Below, in pieces: positions 11,820 to 23,546 of a DNA stretch of 64,000 bases. The position numbers and the translations under genes are program-made. The notes beneath the pieces were generated by a model, which saw only the letters and a list, made by a program, of their open reading frames with translations, made no database searches and had not been told where the DNA came from. Source of the DNA: Rotaria sordida (lineage: Eukaryota > Rotifera > Eurotatoria > Philodinida > Philodinidae); contig CAJNOL010000506.1 of the NCBI GenBank assembly GCA_905250125.1, positions 46,863 to 110,862 on the forward strand, written 5' to 3'. How positions within the stretch are numbered: the stretch's first letter is position 1; every line of letters starts with the position of its first letter.

Positions 11820-14102
11820 AAAGAGGGCCTGCGAGAAGACCACTCTACTCTCCAAAGAAGTCGCCAGAGGAAAAAATTTTTTTTTCGATTTTATTTTCTC
11901 AAATGATAGGTCTAGGCAATCTATAGTTAAATTCAAAATATTAGGTCATTTGGTTTTATCTATGAAGAATGCGAGGCAAAACAATTGTAAAGCGGTCAAT
12001 TTTAACCCTAAAAATCCGCGAAAAATGGGTGTGCTCAGTATTTTGATATTTTCTTATGAACGGTTTGACCGTTTGAGATCGGCCACATCTCATTAGATAG
12101 TGAATAGTATAGGCTACAAATTTATTCTATTTCGATGGTTCATATCTGGCATAAAAAAAAACCCTATAGATCAAAAACCTTCAAAATTCCAAGAAATTCT
12201 ACACTCTGAGATAGCAGTATTTTGGGCTTTTCTTGAGTGATGCAAGCGGTCCCAAACTTCTTTTTTTACCAGACATAGATCTTGTCATGAAACATCTTTT
12301 GACATTAAATTGTCAAGACAAAAAAACTCGGGGCCAAATTAGCATGGACCACACTGTGCTCAACCCTCCTAAGTCACCATTGATTCTATCCCACAAAGTT
12401 ATACAATTTTTACAGAAATCACAAAAATAGACTTCAGATTCGTGTTCAGCTTGAAAAACTGACTTAGATAGGATAATTTAAATTGATTCCTTACTTGTAC
12501 CAAGCGTGTTCAAGATCATGGACCCACCTCATAGATATATGATAGATATATGTCACGGTGTTTTGATAATAATTCACCAATATTAATAGCTATCGAGTTC
12601 GGGTTTTTACCATTCACTGGCCCTTTTCGAAAGCTACAAAACTGTATATTTTCCAAACTCAAAAATCACTGATCACTTGTGACATGCCGAGCCACATTGG
12701 TCTTGGAGCACGAATTTATGCATTTTTGCCCTCTGTTTAGCCCGTTTTCTGTTGCAAAACAACACATTGAATCAAAACCAGTGTCATATTCGGAATCAGC
12801 GTTAAAAACTGAGTCGATTCATGTATGTTTTAACTATTTTTGAGAAACTTTATTTTCTATGAAAAAATGGCCCTATACTCCCCTTAGGCTTCAGGAAAAA
12901 ATGATTTCTCTCAAAATGGTGTTTTTGTCGTTTAGAATTTTGCCATTTTAGTTTTTTTGGAATTAGATATGCTCAGCTATTTCATTCCACACGATAAATG
13001 GCATTTTTGAGAAAAATCATTTTTTCATGGACCCTGAGGGCGAGTGCAGGATTATTTTTTCATAGAAAAAGTTTTTTTCTCAGAAAGACTTCAAACATGC
13101 ATGGATCGACTCAGTTTTTAACGCCGATTCCGAATATGACACTGGTTTTGATTCAATGTGTTGTTTTACAACAGAAAACGGGCTAAACAGAGGGCAAAAA
13201 TGCATAAATTCGTGCTCCAAGACCAATGTGACTCGGCATGTCACAAGTGATCAGTGATTTTTAAGTTTGGAAAATATACAGTTTTGTAGCTTTCGAAAAG
13301 GGCTAGTGAATGGTAAAAACCCGAACTCGATAGCTATTAATATTGGTGAATTATTATCAAAACACCGTGACATATATCTATCATATATATATGAGGTGGG
13401 CCCATGATCTTGTATACGCTTGGTACAAGTAAGGAATCAATTTAAATTATCCTATCTAAGTCAATTTTTCAAGCTGAACACGAATCTGAAGTCTATTTTC
13501 GTGACTTCTGTAAAAATTGTATAACTTTGTGTGATAGAATCAATGGTGACTTGGTAGGGTAGAGCACAGTGTGGTCCATGCTAATTTGGCCCCAAGTTTT
13601 TTTGTCTTGACAATTTAATGTCAAAAGATGTATCACGACAAGATCTATGTCTGGTAAAAAAAGAAGTTTGGGACCGCTTGCATCACTCAAGAAAAGCCCA
13701 AAATACTGCCATCTCAGAGTGTAGAATTTCTTGGAATTTTGAAGGTTTTTGATCTATAGGGTTTCTTTTATGCCAGATATGAACCATCGAAATAGAATAA
13801 ATTTGTAGCCTATACTATTCACTATCTAATGAGATGTGGCCGATCTCAAACGGTCAAACCGTTCATAAGAAAATATCAAAATACTGAGCACACCCATTTT
13901 TCGCGGATTTTTAGGGTTAAAATTGACCGCTTTACAATTGTTTTGCCTCGCATTCTTCATAGATAAAACCAAATGACCTAATATTTTGAATTTAACTATA
14001 GATTGCCTAGACCTATCATTTGAGAAAATAAAATCGAAAAAAAAATTTTTTCCTCTGGCGACTTCTTTGGAGAGTAGAGTGGTCTTCTCGCGGACCCTCT
14101 TT
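11820..14102. mobile_element. Large palindrome, 2.28 kb
   Basis: Arms of about 1.1 kb (11820-12925 and 12995-14102) are near-identical and inverted around a spacer of about 70 bp. The outer ends read TA-AAAGAGGG and CCCTCTTT-TA, consistent with a TA target duplication. A 65-codon frame in the left arm (12233-12430) is mirrored in the right arm (13493-13690) with only a few substitutions, but neither has an ATG start, so it is not annotated as a gene. The near-identity of the arms means either recent formation or gene conversion between them. Confidence 0.88.
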
Positions 14103-14157
14103 TAATATCTAAATTCCATATCTAAGAATTCTTCCTATCTTTATCCTTTGAATTTTA

Positions 14158-15536
14158 CAGGGTGTTTCAAGAGTCTCTTACGGATAAGCTCTTCGTTTGT
14201 CTTTACTATGTTACTTGACATTATCAACAATTTTTTTTTCTATAAAGGATAAACAAATCAACCGAGTTTTCATTTATTCGAACAAACTTCAAAACTACTG
14301 TTCAAAGGTATCAAATTTAGCCCTATTACTGCCAGCATGGGTCATTTTTGACTGGTAATCAAAAATTTGAAAATATACCGGAAGTATTTCGTGCTTTCCA
14401 GGTTTTCGGAAGCAACTAACATTTCTTATGAATTCATATATGTTGTTGAGTCCAAAAAGAAATTCATTTCCTTTTTCCTATCATTACAAGCCTTTCGTAC
14501 AATACCATGTCTTCATTATACAACAAACATAAAACAAGAAAAGAATACAAGTGAAATTTTCAATTCATAAACCAATCACTCATTCACTATTCTGACTGTA
14601 TATTTCGAATCCATTAAAAAGCATTTTTTGAGTAATTTTAAGCAATTCAATTTGGATGATAGGCGAATTGAACATCGTTTGATTTTTCAAACTTCCAAGG
14701 ACAAAAAAACATTAACTAAATGTCATAATTGTTCGGAATTTGTTTATAATGAGCATTGTGTGAAACGCATTTTTTCTATTACTTGCTCTAAATAATGGAA
14801 GAATATCATTTTAATGATTTTTTGTATGACATTAAATATGAAAACAGCACATTTTATCAGAACACCAATGCAAGAGTGAAAAAAAATTAGTTCATGAAAA
14901 CATATGTTGTCAGTATAGTAATTAAGAAACGCTACTAGCACTGGGGTCAATAGAAATATATATATAATTTTAATAATATCAACGAGAAGCTGCTGCAGTC
15001 TACCAGGATCTCTCCAGAGTCTTCGAAAATCTCTCAGTCTTCCAGAGTTTCGATATGGATGCCGCGAAACCCTGGAAGACTCTGGCATATATTAATAAAC
15101 TTATCATAATTATATTCATATATTTCTATAATATAGATATTGTGAATTATTTTGTAATTCGTTTGTGTCGTTAATTCTAATTGCCTGAGTTTCGACTTGA
15201 TCGCATTCAATTCGTTTTTGCGAAGATATATTAAAATAAAATACTATCAAAAAACTGGTGGAGAATTGAAATATTTAAGGCTCCATACCACTCAATGAGC
15301 CGAAGTAAATAAAACAAAGTGTAATGTACTGTTTCTCTGGAAATAGAAAGAAAAGGTTAAATTTTGTTATTTCAATGAAAGGCAATACATTTTAACAATT
15401 CTTTTGAAGTTTGTTCGTATAAATAAAAACTCGGTTGATTTGTCTATTATTTACAAAAAAAGATCCTTGATAACATCCAATAAAATAGTAAAAATAACCG
15501 AAAAAATTATTTCCAAGAAGCTTTCGGGACACCCTG
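14158..15536. mobile_element. Tc1/mariner-like element, non-autonomous
   Basis: The ends are CAGGGTGTTTC and its inverse (GGGACACCCTG), each flanked by TA (14156-14157, 15537-15538). Terminal inverted repeats extend about 140 bp and include ACAAATCAACCGAGTTTT. The length of 1.38 kb is typical of a full mariner, but I find no transposase frame or D,D-D/E motif, so the interior has been replaced or has decayed. A local run near 14990-15090 carries repeated AGACTCT-like units. Confidence 0.8.
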
Positions 15537-15538
15537 TA

Positions 15539-17140
15539 TATGAAAATCTGTGAGGCATCATTTTCTTACTGTTTCAAAAAATAATTCTAGTCTTTCTGAC
15601 AACTTTCATCTAAATGTAATATTCGTGAATGAATCACTCTTCTTTCTACAACTAAAATTCAGCTCAACATTCCACTGGATCAAATATAATCTTCAAATCA
15701 GAATAAAATGATATTATCATCGCATCATTCCCCTAGAAACAGAAATACATATTTTAATTACCAGATTTTAATGTTGAATAGCTTTATAGCCGCATTTCTC
15801 GAACAAATAGTCATGGCAAAAAGCCTTCTTTTAGTGAACTGAATTAATTCCGTCGTAGAGCTATTTTGTCAAAATTAAAATGAGTTTCAATGTCATTCTC
15901 TGTCAACCTTCAATTTAACTCAATATGCATTTAAATGTTCTGTTTTTTTGCCATCATTCATCGTCCACAGGAGAACATTATGCCGTATAGCATTCACCAT
16001 GACTACTTGCTAATGGAAATAGAAATAACGAGCACTTCATACTTGTATTCTTCGCTGTGTATAAAATGCATTTAAATAAGATGAAAAAGAAAGAAAACGA
16101 GTTCTGTACAATTGTGCAAAACAGATCGAAAATGAATTGAGAGCAAGCAAACAATCGTTTAAAAAGCAAGAGAGTTTGAAGAGTAGCGACAACTGTAAGA
16201 AAAATGATTGATGCTGCAATTGTTGATTAGTTACTAGCTATTGCAAAACAGAAAAAGAGTAGCCATGTTTTAATAACTTTTGATACGTGCACGATAAACA
16301 GGATCGGGTTGTTGCGATGGAAAGCACAGAAATCACACTATCCAACTGTATATCTTGTCGGTTTTTGGTGGTTTTCATTAGTTATTTCGTCCTGGGTTTT
16401 CATTGTGAAATCATAGCATGATGGTAGAAAAGGTTGAATCCGAATTTTGACATCACCGTTAGATTCTTCGTCAAAATATCTATAAAACGAGTAGTCAACA
16501 GAATTTTTCACATCGGAATTTTCGGTACTCGTAGGGCCCTCAGAGAGCACAATTATGGGAAAAAACTAGCCCTTTGTTTTGCATTTTTTCGGATCATAAC
16601 CAATTGTTCTCCATTGGTTTTCGACTATAATGAACATAATGCGGATATTTATAATCTTCTTACAAGAAGCTTTTGTGCACAAATTCGCTCACCAAGCTCG
16701 ATTTCGACTAAATAATCTGTCCTTTTTTTCTTGATTTAACCCTTGTTTCCAACTGTTTGGTATCAGATATCATCGTGGAATATATTACCTTAATTGAGAA
16801 GTAATGAAAACAGTCGAAAACGATCTCAACTTCAATCGATGTCTTGTGCCCCGAAATGTGCCCCTTCATCTTCATCTATTATGCCTTCTTCAATCTGTTC
16901 GATGAACTGATTCGATTTCTTGAAGATTTCTTCACTCTTGCACATATGCTCGATGTAGGTAGCAGCTCTGGTAGAATCCAACGTTGAAATTCATTTCAGA
17001 GCAAAATCTCCAGTATCACTACGAAGAAAGGTATTGTTTTTGCATACGTAATTTCCGAGGTCACACTGAAAAAAACTGATACCAGGTCGAACTTTATTAG
17101 GTTCAAGCTGTCGATCACATTTTCTGAACCTTTTAAGCTC
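15539..17140. other. Non-coding stretch
   Basis: No gene, long inverted repeat or tandem array is clear in this 1.6 kb interval. The short open frames overlap one another on both strands and resemble no family I know. Confidence 0.35.
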
Positions 17141-17146
17141 AAAAGA

Positions 17147-17536
17147 AGTGAGCTCCAAATGTAAACTCCAAATTTGGAGCCCGCTAACGCATTCATATTT
17201 TACCATCATTTTGCAGTCCATGTTTAATCTCAAGGTCTATCCTATAGGGGTACTCATATGTCTTGAAGGGCTATACTATGAATGTATGCACAGGTTCTCA
17301 AAGGCTATCCTATGGAAGTATTCAAAGGTCCTCAAGACCTACTGTATAGGAATACCCAGAGGCCCTCAAAGTCTATCCTATAGGCATACCTATAAATCTC
17401 CAAAGGCTATTCTCTAGAGTTACCCATAAGTCGCCCAGTTTTACCAGGCGGTACCCATACATGTCTAAGACTTTCGATATTGATATTTGTAAGTTCTCAA
17501 GGGCTACGCAGTTAAGGATCAGTAAGTTCACAAGGG
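17147..17536. repeat. Tandem CTATCCTATAGG array, left arm
   Basis: From about 17232 a unit of roughly 33-36 bp built around CTATCCTATAGG and CTCAAAGG repeats imperfectly. It is preceded by a module with AAACTCCAAATTTGGAGC that also occurs at 30908-30940 and, inverted, near 31676-31735. The same unit appears inverted at 18350-18596, so the two arrays look like arms of one foldback. Confidence 0.65.
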
Positions 17537-17539
17537 CTA

Positions 17540-17747
17540 CTCTGTAAAAAAAAAAGTTGGCCGACTGAATCTTTTAGGGTTCTAGATTTGGGTACCATTT
17601 TAAGATCCTTTTTCAGTTTTAGCCAGAAAATCTGGAACTTTTTTAAGTTCTAAATTTTTCGGATAGAACTATAAAAAAGGTTCTTAAAATAGTACCCAAA
17701 TCTAGAACCTTAAAAGGTTCACCATGACACCAATTTTTTTTAGAGAG
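17540..17747. mobile_element. 208-bp element with CTCTGTAAAAAA ends
   Basis: The left end reads TA-CTCTGTAAAAAAAA and the right end TTTTTTTTAGAGAG-TA, so it has inverted termini and TA on both flanks. The interior is itself inverted: GTTCTAGATTTGGGTACCAT on one side is matched by ATAGTACCCAAATCTAGAAC on the other. A related copy lies at 22165-22394, and partial ones at 18599, 22600-22870 and up to 28320. Confidence 0.75.
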
Positions 17748-17751
17748 TAGC

Positions 17752-18349
17752 GTATAGTAGTGTGCAAAAGAGTAGGGATACGACAGCTCCAATCGAGTTC
17801 ACTGAGCTAGAGCTGGTCCCGTAGCTGTCTTTCCTATCAGCTGGAGATGTACACCAGCTGCTAAACTCGTCTCTCATGAGGTGTGGAGCTAGAAACATTA
17901 AAAACATAATACTAAATCGATCTTTCAGTGAAGAGGAACTAAAATTATACCTAAATTTCGAAAAAAAATCCATTTGGTATAATTACTCATTGTGAAGTAA
18001 AACCAGTTCTCACGAGATTCCATTACGCCAAGAGCAGAAAGAAAGTCCTCCTTCAGTTCCGAAATGAAAACTAAAGTACACACCACTCACATTACCGCAT
18101 TGCGCACTATACCCTAACATATCCCACGCTACTTAATACACTACGTGCGAACGATGCTCTTGCTAAAGTTTTCAGGGCTACATTTGAACGTCCTAGAAAA
18201 CCAACGATGACTAGCGCTAGATATCTCTTGAATAGTTAGAGCTACAAGGCATCGCTCGAATGGATAGTCATTCGAGAGTAACCAGAACTACACGAAGACA
18301 GTCCTTGAAAAATAAACTATACGAAATCTTGTTAACTATTGAGGACTTA
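17752..18349. other. Unique centre between the two arrays
   Basis: I see no supported gene. It contains a short hairpin, AGCTGGAGATGTACACCAGCT-like, near 17838. It may be the loop of the foldback formed by the arrays on either side. Confidence 0.35.
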
Positions 18350-18596
18350 TGGCTATCCCTATACGATAGACTTTCAGAACCTATGGTTCCCCCCATAGGA
18401 TAGCCCTTGAAAATCTCTGATTACCCCATAGAATAGGCCTTGAGAACCTATAGATATTCGCATAGGATAGCCCTTCAGAAGCTGTGAGTACTTGGATAGG
18501 ATAGACCTTGAAGACCTATGGGTACTCACATAAGATAGCTCGTGAGGATCTATAAGTTCCTCATAGGGTAGCTCTTCAGGACCTATAGGTACCCCA
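18350..18596. repeat. Tandem CCTATAGGATAG array, right arm
   Basis: Units of roughly 36-40 bp such as CCCATAGGATAGCCCTTGA repeat in the opposite orientation to the array at 17232-17536. The open frame across the array on the minus strand is a by-product of the repeat and is not called as a gene. Confidence 0.65.
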
Positions 18597-18598
18597 TA

Positions 18599-19000
18599 CT
18601 CTCTTATAAAAAAAGAAGCTTGACAGGACGATTTTTGGTTCTGCACGTGGTGCAGAACCCATTTATAGTTCTGTATCATATGAAATACCCTTAAAAGTTC
18701 TGCACGATAATCCAGAGCTGTAAAAAGTTGCGTAGTTAGAAATACTGAAGCCAAAAAGTCCTGCCCGATACTATGGAACTACAAAAAGCTTTCTGTCAGA
18801 AATGCCGAATCCAAGAGGTTCTACAACAATAATGCTGACCTCTATGCAAAATTGTTGAACTCTACAGGTTCTGCCTAAAAATACGGAACCTTGAATGGCT
18901 CCACTCAGTGATTCTAAACCATAAGAAGTTCCATGTTTTTAAAATATTAAGCCTGAAGAAGTTCTACCAGTTCTCTAGAACTCTTCCAATTTTATCAGCC
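18599..19000. repeat. Tandem AGTTCTGC-type repeats
   Basis: It begins TA-CTCTCTTATAAAAAAAG, like the ends of the 208-bp element family, and continues as a diverged array of about 38-bp units around AGTTCTGC and GAACC. I could not place a right end, so this may be a truncated or expanded family member. Confidence 0.5.
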
Positions 19001-19424
19001 AAAATAAGAAACTATAAATGGATTCGGCAAAGGAAAAAATGATCCAAGAGATACTTATTACAAATTGTTTTTTGGTAAAAGCTCAGTGTAAAATCTCCTT
19101 TTTAAATATCAATTACAACACATTCGACAGAAGTGTTTCATCATATGTTTTAACCATACTTCAGCTTTGCTATACTTTATTATAATATAGCTGATCACTT
19201 TTCTCCACGATCGAGTATGTTTAGGAAGGTCGCTTTAAATTTGCTGTTAATTTAACTTATGCATAGATTAGATTATCAGTAACTTAAATTTAAAAATAAA
19301 TCCAAATTCTAACAAATTTAATTCATTTTAAATTGAACTTATTTATTTTTTTGGAATCTCTTAAGTTAAAAATTTGATTAAATTATTCCATTGCTTTATA
19401 AGTCTTTAAACTTTCAATAGGCTA

Positions 19425-19938
19425 TATAATGGCGGCCTTATGACTTTCCAAGCAGTATCTGAGAATGATTCCTCTAATTTTCCAAGAGCTATCTAGAAGC
19501 AGTACTGATAACTTTCCAAGGTCCATCTAGGGATAATTCCTATGACGTTGCAAGAGCTATACAAAGAGGACCTTTCTAAGTCCTCAAGAGCTATATAAGG
19601 GTAATCCCTATAATCTTCTAAGGGCTATTTATAGACAGTCCTTATAGCCGTTCAAGGGCTTTCTCAGGGGTCTTTATAACTTTCCAAAGGCTAGCTAAGA
19701 ATAATCCCTATAACTTTCCAATGGCTAACCATAAACAATCTTTATAACCTTGAAAAGGCTTTCTGAGGAGCCTTTATAACTTTCCACAGGTTATCCAAGG
19801 AGAATCCCTATAATCTGTTAAGGGCTATCTAAGTAATTCCTACAATCTTCTAAGGACTATCTAGAGACAGTACTTATGATCTTATAGGAGCTATATAGGA
19901 GAGACGGGAGTCTTCATAACTTCTCAAGAGCCATCTAA
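19425..19938. repeat. Satellite of about 37 bp, first part
   Basis: Imperfect direct repeats with the theme AACTTTCCAAGGGCTATCT and AATCCCTATAA. The same units continue in the same orientation at 20565-20965, so one array has been split by the palindrome between them. Confidence 0.7.
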
Positions 19939-20556
19939 CGAAGAAACATTCCCAAGTGATTCGCACCGTTTTAGCTCATAATGGGCCCACAAGAAGATTT
20001 CAGTAAGAATAGAGAAAGCCTAAAAGGGTTCATGCTATTGCATCTTTGTAGCCAAGTTGTGCTCATTTTACTGAATTTTCAATCTATTTTAAGGTATTGA
20101 GCGGAAAAGCAAATAACGAATTTTTCATCTGAAATGTCTACCATAGATAGGCATGATCACACTTAGAATATCCTTGAGGTCTGAGTCGAAGAGAATGTCC
20201 CTGTATCGAGATATGGAATTTTCAAAAATTAGTTGTTTGCTACAAATATTTCACAAAAGTCGAGTTTAATTGAAAATTCAATAACTCAACAAAGGAACAT
20301 TCTTTTCGGCTGAAATCTTCAGGATATTCTAAGTGTGATTATACCTATCTACGGTAGACATTTTAGATGACACCTTCAGTATTCGATTTTCTGTTCAATA
20401 CCTTAAAATGGGTCGAAAATTCAGTAAAATGGGCACAACTTGGCTCCAAAGGCGTAATGGCATGAACTCTTTTAGCCTTACTCTATTCTTACTGAGATCT
20501 TCCTGTGGGCCCAATATGAGCTAAAACGGTGCGAATCATCTAGGAATGTTCCCTCA
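19939..20556. mobile_element. Palindromic insertion in a satellite
   Basis: The arms are inverted copies running inward from GTGATTCGCACCGTTTTAGC at the left and its counterpart at the right. They share GGGCCCA, TTTAGCC and CATTTTACTGAATTTTC. The centre lies near 20250. It lies inside the 37-bp satellite. Confidence 0.8.
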
Positions 20557-20564
20557 TAATTGTA

Positions 20565-20965
20565 ATCTCTATAACCTCCTAAAGACTATCGAAGAATAAT
20601 TCCTATAACTTTTCAAGGGATGTATAGTGGAGGAATAGTCTCTATAAACTTCTCAAGGGTCATCTCATGGTAATCTCTACAATCTTTTAATGACTATGCA
20701 GATACAGTCCTTATAACTTTCCAAGGGCTTTTCAAGGATAATCCATATAATCTTTGAAAGCCTATCTTGGAAAAGTCCTTTTAAGTTTCCCAGGGCTATT
20801 TAAGGATAATCTCTAAAATTTGTCAAAGGCTATATAAGAGGTATTTACAACTTGCGAACTATAGCCTGAGGATAATCCTTATAAAACTTTAAAGGGTATC
20901 TAGAGTCACTCCTTATAGCTCTTTCAGAGTAAACTAAGGGATTCTTTAGAACCCTTGGGAAGTGG
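20565..20965. repeat. Satellite of about 37 bp, second part
   Basis: Same unit and orientation as 19425-19938 (for example TATAACTTTCCAAGGGCTTT). The units become more diverged toward 20965. Confidence 0.65.
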
Positions 20966-21373
20966 TAAGAACTGCCTCTAGACTGCCCTCCAAAAGTTAT
21001 AGGGATCATCTGTGATTAATCTTTAGAAATTTATAGATATTATCATTAGATATCTTTTGAAGAGTTATAAAACTTATGAACAAATGGAACAGTTAATTTA
21101 ATTTTGAATGTAATCAATCACAAAAAGCAAATTAATTAAGTTTGTTTTAAATTTTAGTTGCTAGTAGTTCATATTTGTTTAAATTCTACAGAAAAATGAC
21201 ATCCTTAGTTGGAAATTGAATAACTAAGGTAAGACTTTTAAAATACTCAGATAGTCATTCTTTGAGTATGTTTAGGTCTATTAGAAATCAGTATACCAGG
21301 GTAAGAACGCTTAGAATACTAAATTAATCATTTATTTGTTATGTTTTAGAATCACTAAAAATCAAAATGTCAA

Positions 21374-21975
21374 CACTCTAAGTTAAAATGTGTCGACTTT
21401 TTCCGTCGTAAATTATAGTGTCGTGAGTTCCAGCAAGAAAATGTGTCGCATTTTAATGTGTCGTATTTTTAACCGTTCTGTACATATATGACGACTGTTC
21501 ATTCACCATTTTGTTCCGCGTGTATATCTATATATAATCTATCTGAACTATCACATGAGAACCATAAGTTTTCATGCACCATTCTATATAATATATTTCT
21601 CGATTATATATTTCTTGTAAATATTTCGAGAAACAATGACCTCACTTTAAGAGAAATCTACCTGGCAGTAGTCTGATCAGGATCTGACTAATCTTGCACG
21701 GTTGAATCTCAACATCAGACTTTTTAACGGTGTTGCATCAAACACTGATGTTAATTGTTCTAATTAAATATTGATGGATATAATGCATCAAAGAAAAAAA
21801 ATTATAGATACGGTGAAACCTAGGCTCGAACCGCGATTTCAGGATGTGTCGTGGGATAATGTGTCGTAAGCTTGCTGGAGAAAATGTGTCGCAACGAGCA
21901 CCTCGTGTCGTGCTTGAATGTGTCGTGGAATATGTTGCGAATCACGACACATGCGACACATTTTAACTTAGAGTG
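21374..21975. mobile_element. 602-bp element with TGTGTCG arms
   Basis: The terminal inverted repeat starts CACTCTAAGTTAAAATGTGT and is perfect over 22 bp. Each subterminal arm carries several copies of ATGTGTCG at irregular spacing. The centre is AT-rich and has no frame of note. It sits inside the 75-bp satellite. A target duplication longer than AA is not visible. Confidence 0.82.
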
Positions 21976-22164
21976 AAGGTAAGAACTCGTGGCATACTAT
22001 ATTTAATCATTGTCGTGTTCTATTTTAGGTTCATTAGAAATGGAAATAGCAAGGTGAGAGCTGTTCAAATAATAATATTAACCATTGTTCTGCTTTGTTT
22101 TAGGTCCATCTGAAGTCTTAATAAAAAGGTAGGAATATTTGAGATAATATGACTAATCCCTAAT

Positions 22165-22394
22165 CTCTAAAAAAAAACGGGTGTCATGGGGAACCATTAA
22201 GAGTTTTAGCGAAGGTCCTGAACTCTTTAAGGTTCTAGATTTGGTTACTATTTTCAGAACCTTTTTTAAAGTTCTAGCCGAAAAGTCTAGAACTTAAAAA
22301 GGTTTTAGCCCGAAAGTCTGAAACTTTAAAGAGTTCAGACTTTTTGGCTAGAACTAAAAAAGGCTCAGTCGAACAGCTTCTTTTTTTTACAAAG
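22165..22394. mobile_element. 230-bp element, relative of 17540-17747
   Basis: It starts CTCTAAAAAAAAACGGG and ends CTTTTTTTTACAAAG-like. It shares GGTGTCATGG, GGTTCTAGATTTGG and repeated AGTTCTAG segments with the element at 17540-17747. It is inserted into the 75-bp satellite. Confidence 0.7.
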
Positions 22395-22500
22395 TGTCCT
22401 CTCTTGTTTTAGATTTATCTCCAGTCAAGATACCAAGGTAAGGGTTCTTGAGCTAATAAAACTAAGTTTTATTTTATTTCGTTTTGGGTTTATCTCAAAA

Positions 22501-23546
22501 TAGGATTTCCTAATCGAAGTTCGTTAAGCAGTTTCCGTGATTATGATTCTGGAAGCTTCTAAAAGCTTTTGGGTAATCACAAATTCGGAAACGCGTATCG
22601 GTATCTTAAAAATACGGTGTTTTTAGAGTGCATGGAATTGTTTTTGAGCTGTAGAATTCATTGGTAAGAAATAGGATGGTTTCAACGAAAAACCCGCCAA
22701 ATGTCATACGTTATTGGTACGGGTGAACCATTCTTGATACAGATTTAAAATGATTTTTTGAAGTTTTCACAGAACCCTTTCTAGCTGGAACCATTTCCAA
22801 GGATTCTGTATTGTACCCAATGGCAGAACACACAAAAAAGTTCTGCAAAACTTATGTTTTTTTTACAGAGTAGAAAAAATTGTCGCTTGCAAAGAAATCA
22901 TCCAAATATTTGATAAATTATTAATTTCATGAAAATAGAAGGAAAACATGTACAACATATACATTTTCAATGATCTTCTGGCACATCAAATAAAAAAAAA
23001 CAAATGTACTGCAGCATTACAAAATCGAATAGATGTCTTGTGTCATCGATATACTAATTATTTGTTAAGTACATCTAGTCATCTTACTGCCCTGTCTTTC
23101 ATCGTGACGAAGAAGAAATGATGCACCAAAAATTTTAATTCACTTATTCAATTGACTTACCGAGAATTTTTTGTTTGTTTTTGAGTCATTTCTTATTTAA
23201 TAATAAAATTCATTTACATTAAACTGTTGATTATTTTATATGCCCAATAAAAAAATCTAAATCTGTTTTCCATATTTATTGTCCTCCAATATTTTTACTT
23301 TCGACCAAACTTGAGATTACCGGAATGAATTGATGCTTACATTTTAAATTTTCTATACCTTACATACTATTCGAACAGTCGCATTCTCTTATCAGTTGGT
23401 ATCAGTGCACTGATATAGTTCCAGTATACTTAGGAACTCTAAATAATTTTACAGTTATCTGTTTCTAAGAACTTTGAGGACAAATAGAACAGGTATTTTA
23501 TTAAGGTTAGACATAACAAGACGACAAAGTTATTCTCATGGGATGA
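22501..23546. other. Repeat fragment and 3' flank of the methyltransferase
   Basis: Bases of about 22600-22870 end TTTTTTTTACAGAG-TA and hold AGTTCTGC and AGAACC segments. They therefore look like another member of the CTCTGTAAAAAA family. The rest is AT-rich. AATAAA on the minus strand at 23497-23502 lies about 45 bases after the methyltransferase stop codon and could be its polyadenylation signal. Confidence 0.45.

Larger units (their letters stand above)
21205..22500 (+). repeat. Satellite of about 75 bp, twice interrupted
   Basis: Units built on TGTTTTAGGT(C/T)(T/C)AT, TAGAAAT and CAAGGTAAGA repeat with a period near 75 bp at about 21210, 21290, 21350, 22030, 22105, 22410 and 22480. The array is broken by the insertions at 21374-21975 and 22165-22394, which gives an order of events: array first, insertions later. 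Confidence 0.65.

Noticed and set aside
12233..13690. Mirrored 65-codon frames
   Set aside because: Same reason: arms of the 2.3-kb palindrome, without an ATG start.
14744..15088. A minus-strand frame in the CAGGGTGT-ended element as a transposase
   Set aside because: No helix-turn-helix or DDE/D motif is visible and the sequence includes a repeated AGACTCT tract.
21825..21840. GGTTCGAGCC (minus strand) followed by a T run, a possible Pol III promoter
   Set aside because: The B-box-like word and downstream T run are present, but no A box or cloverleaf was found upstream.
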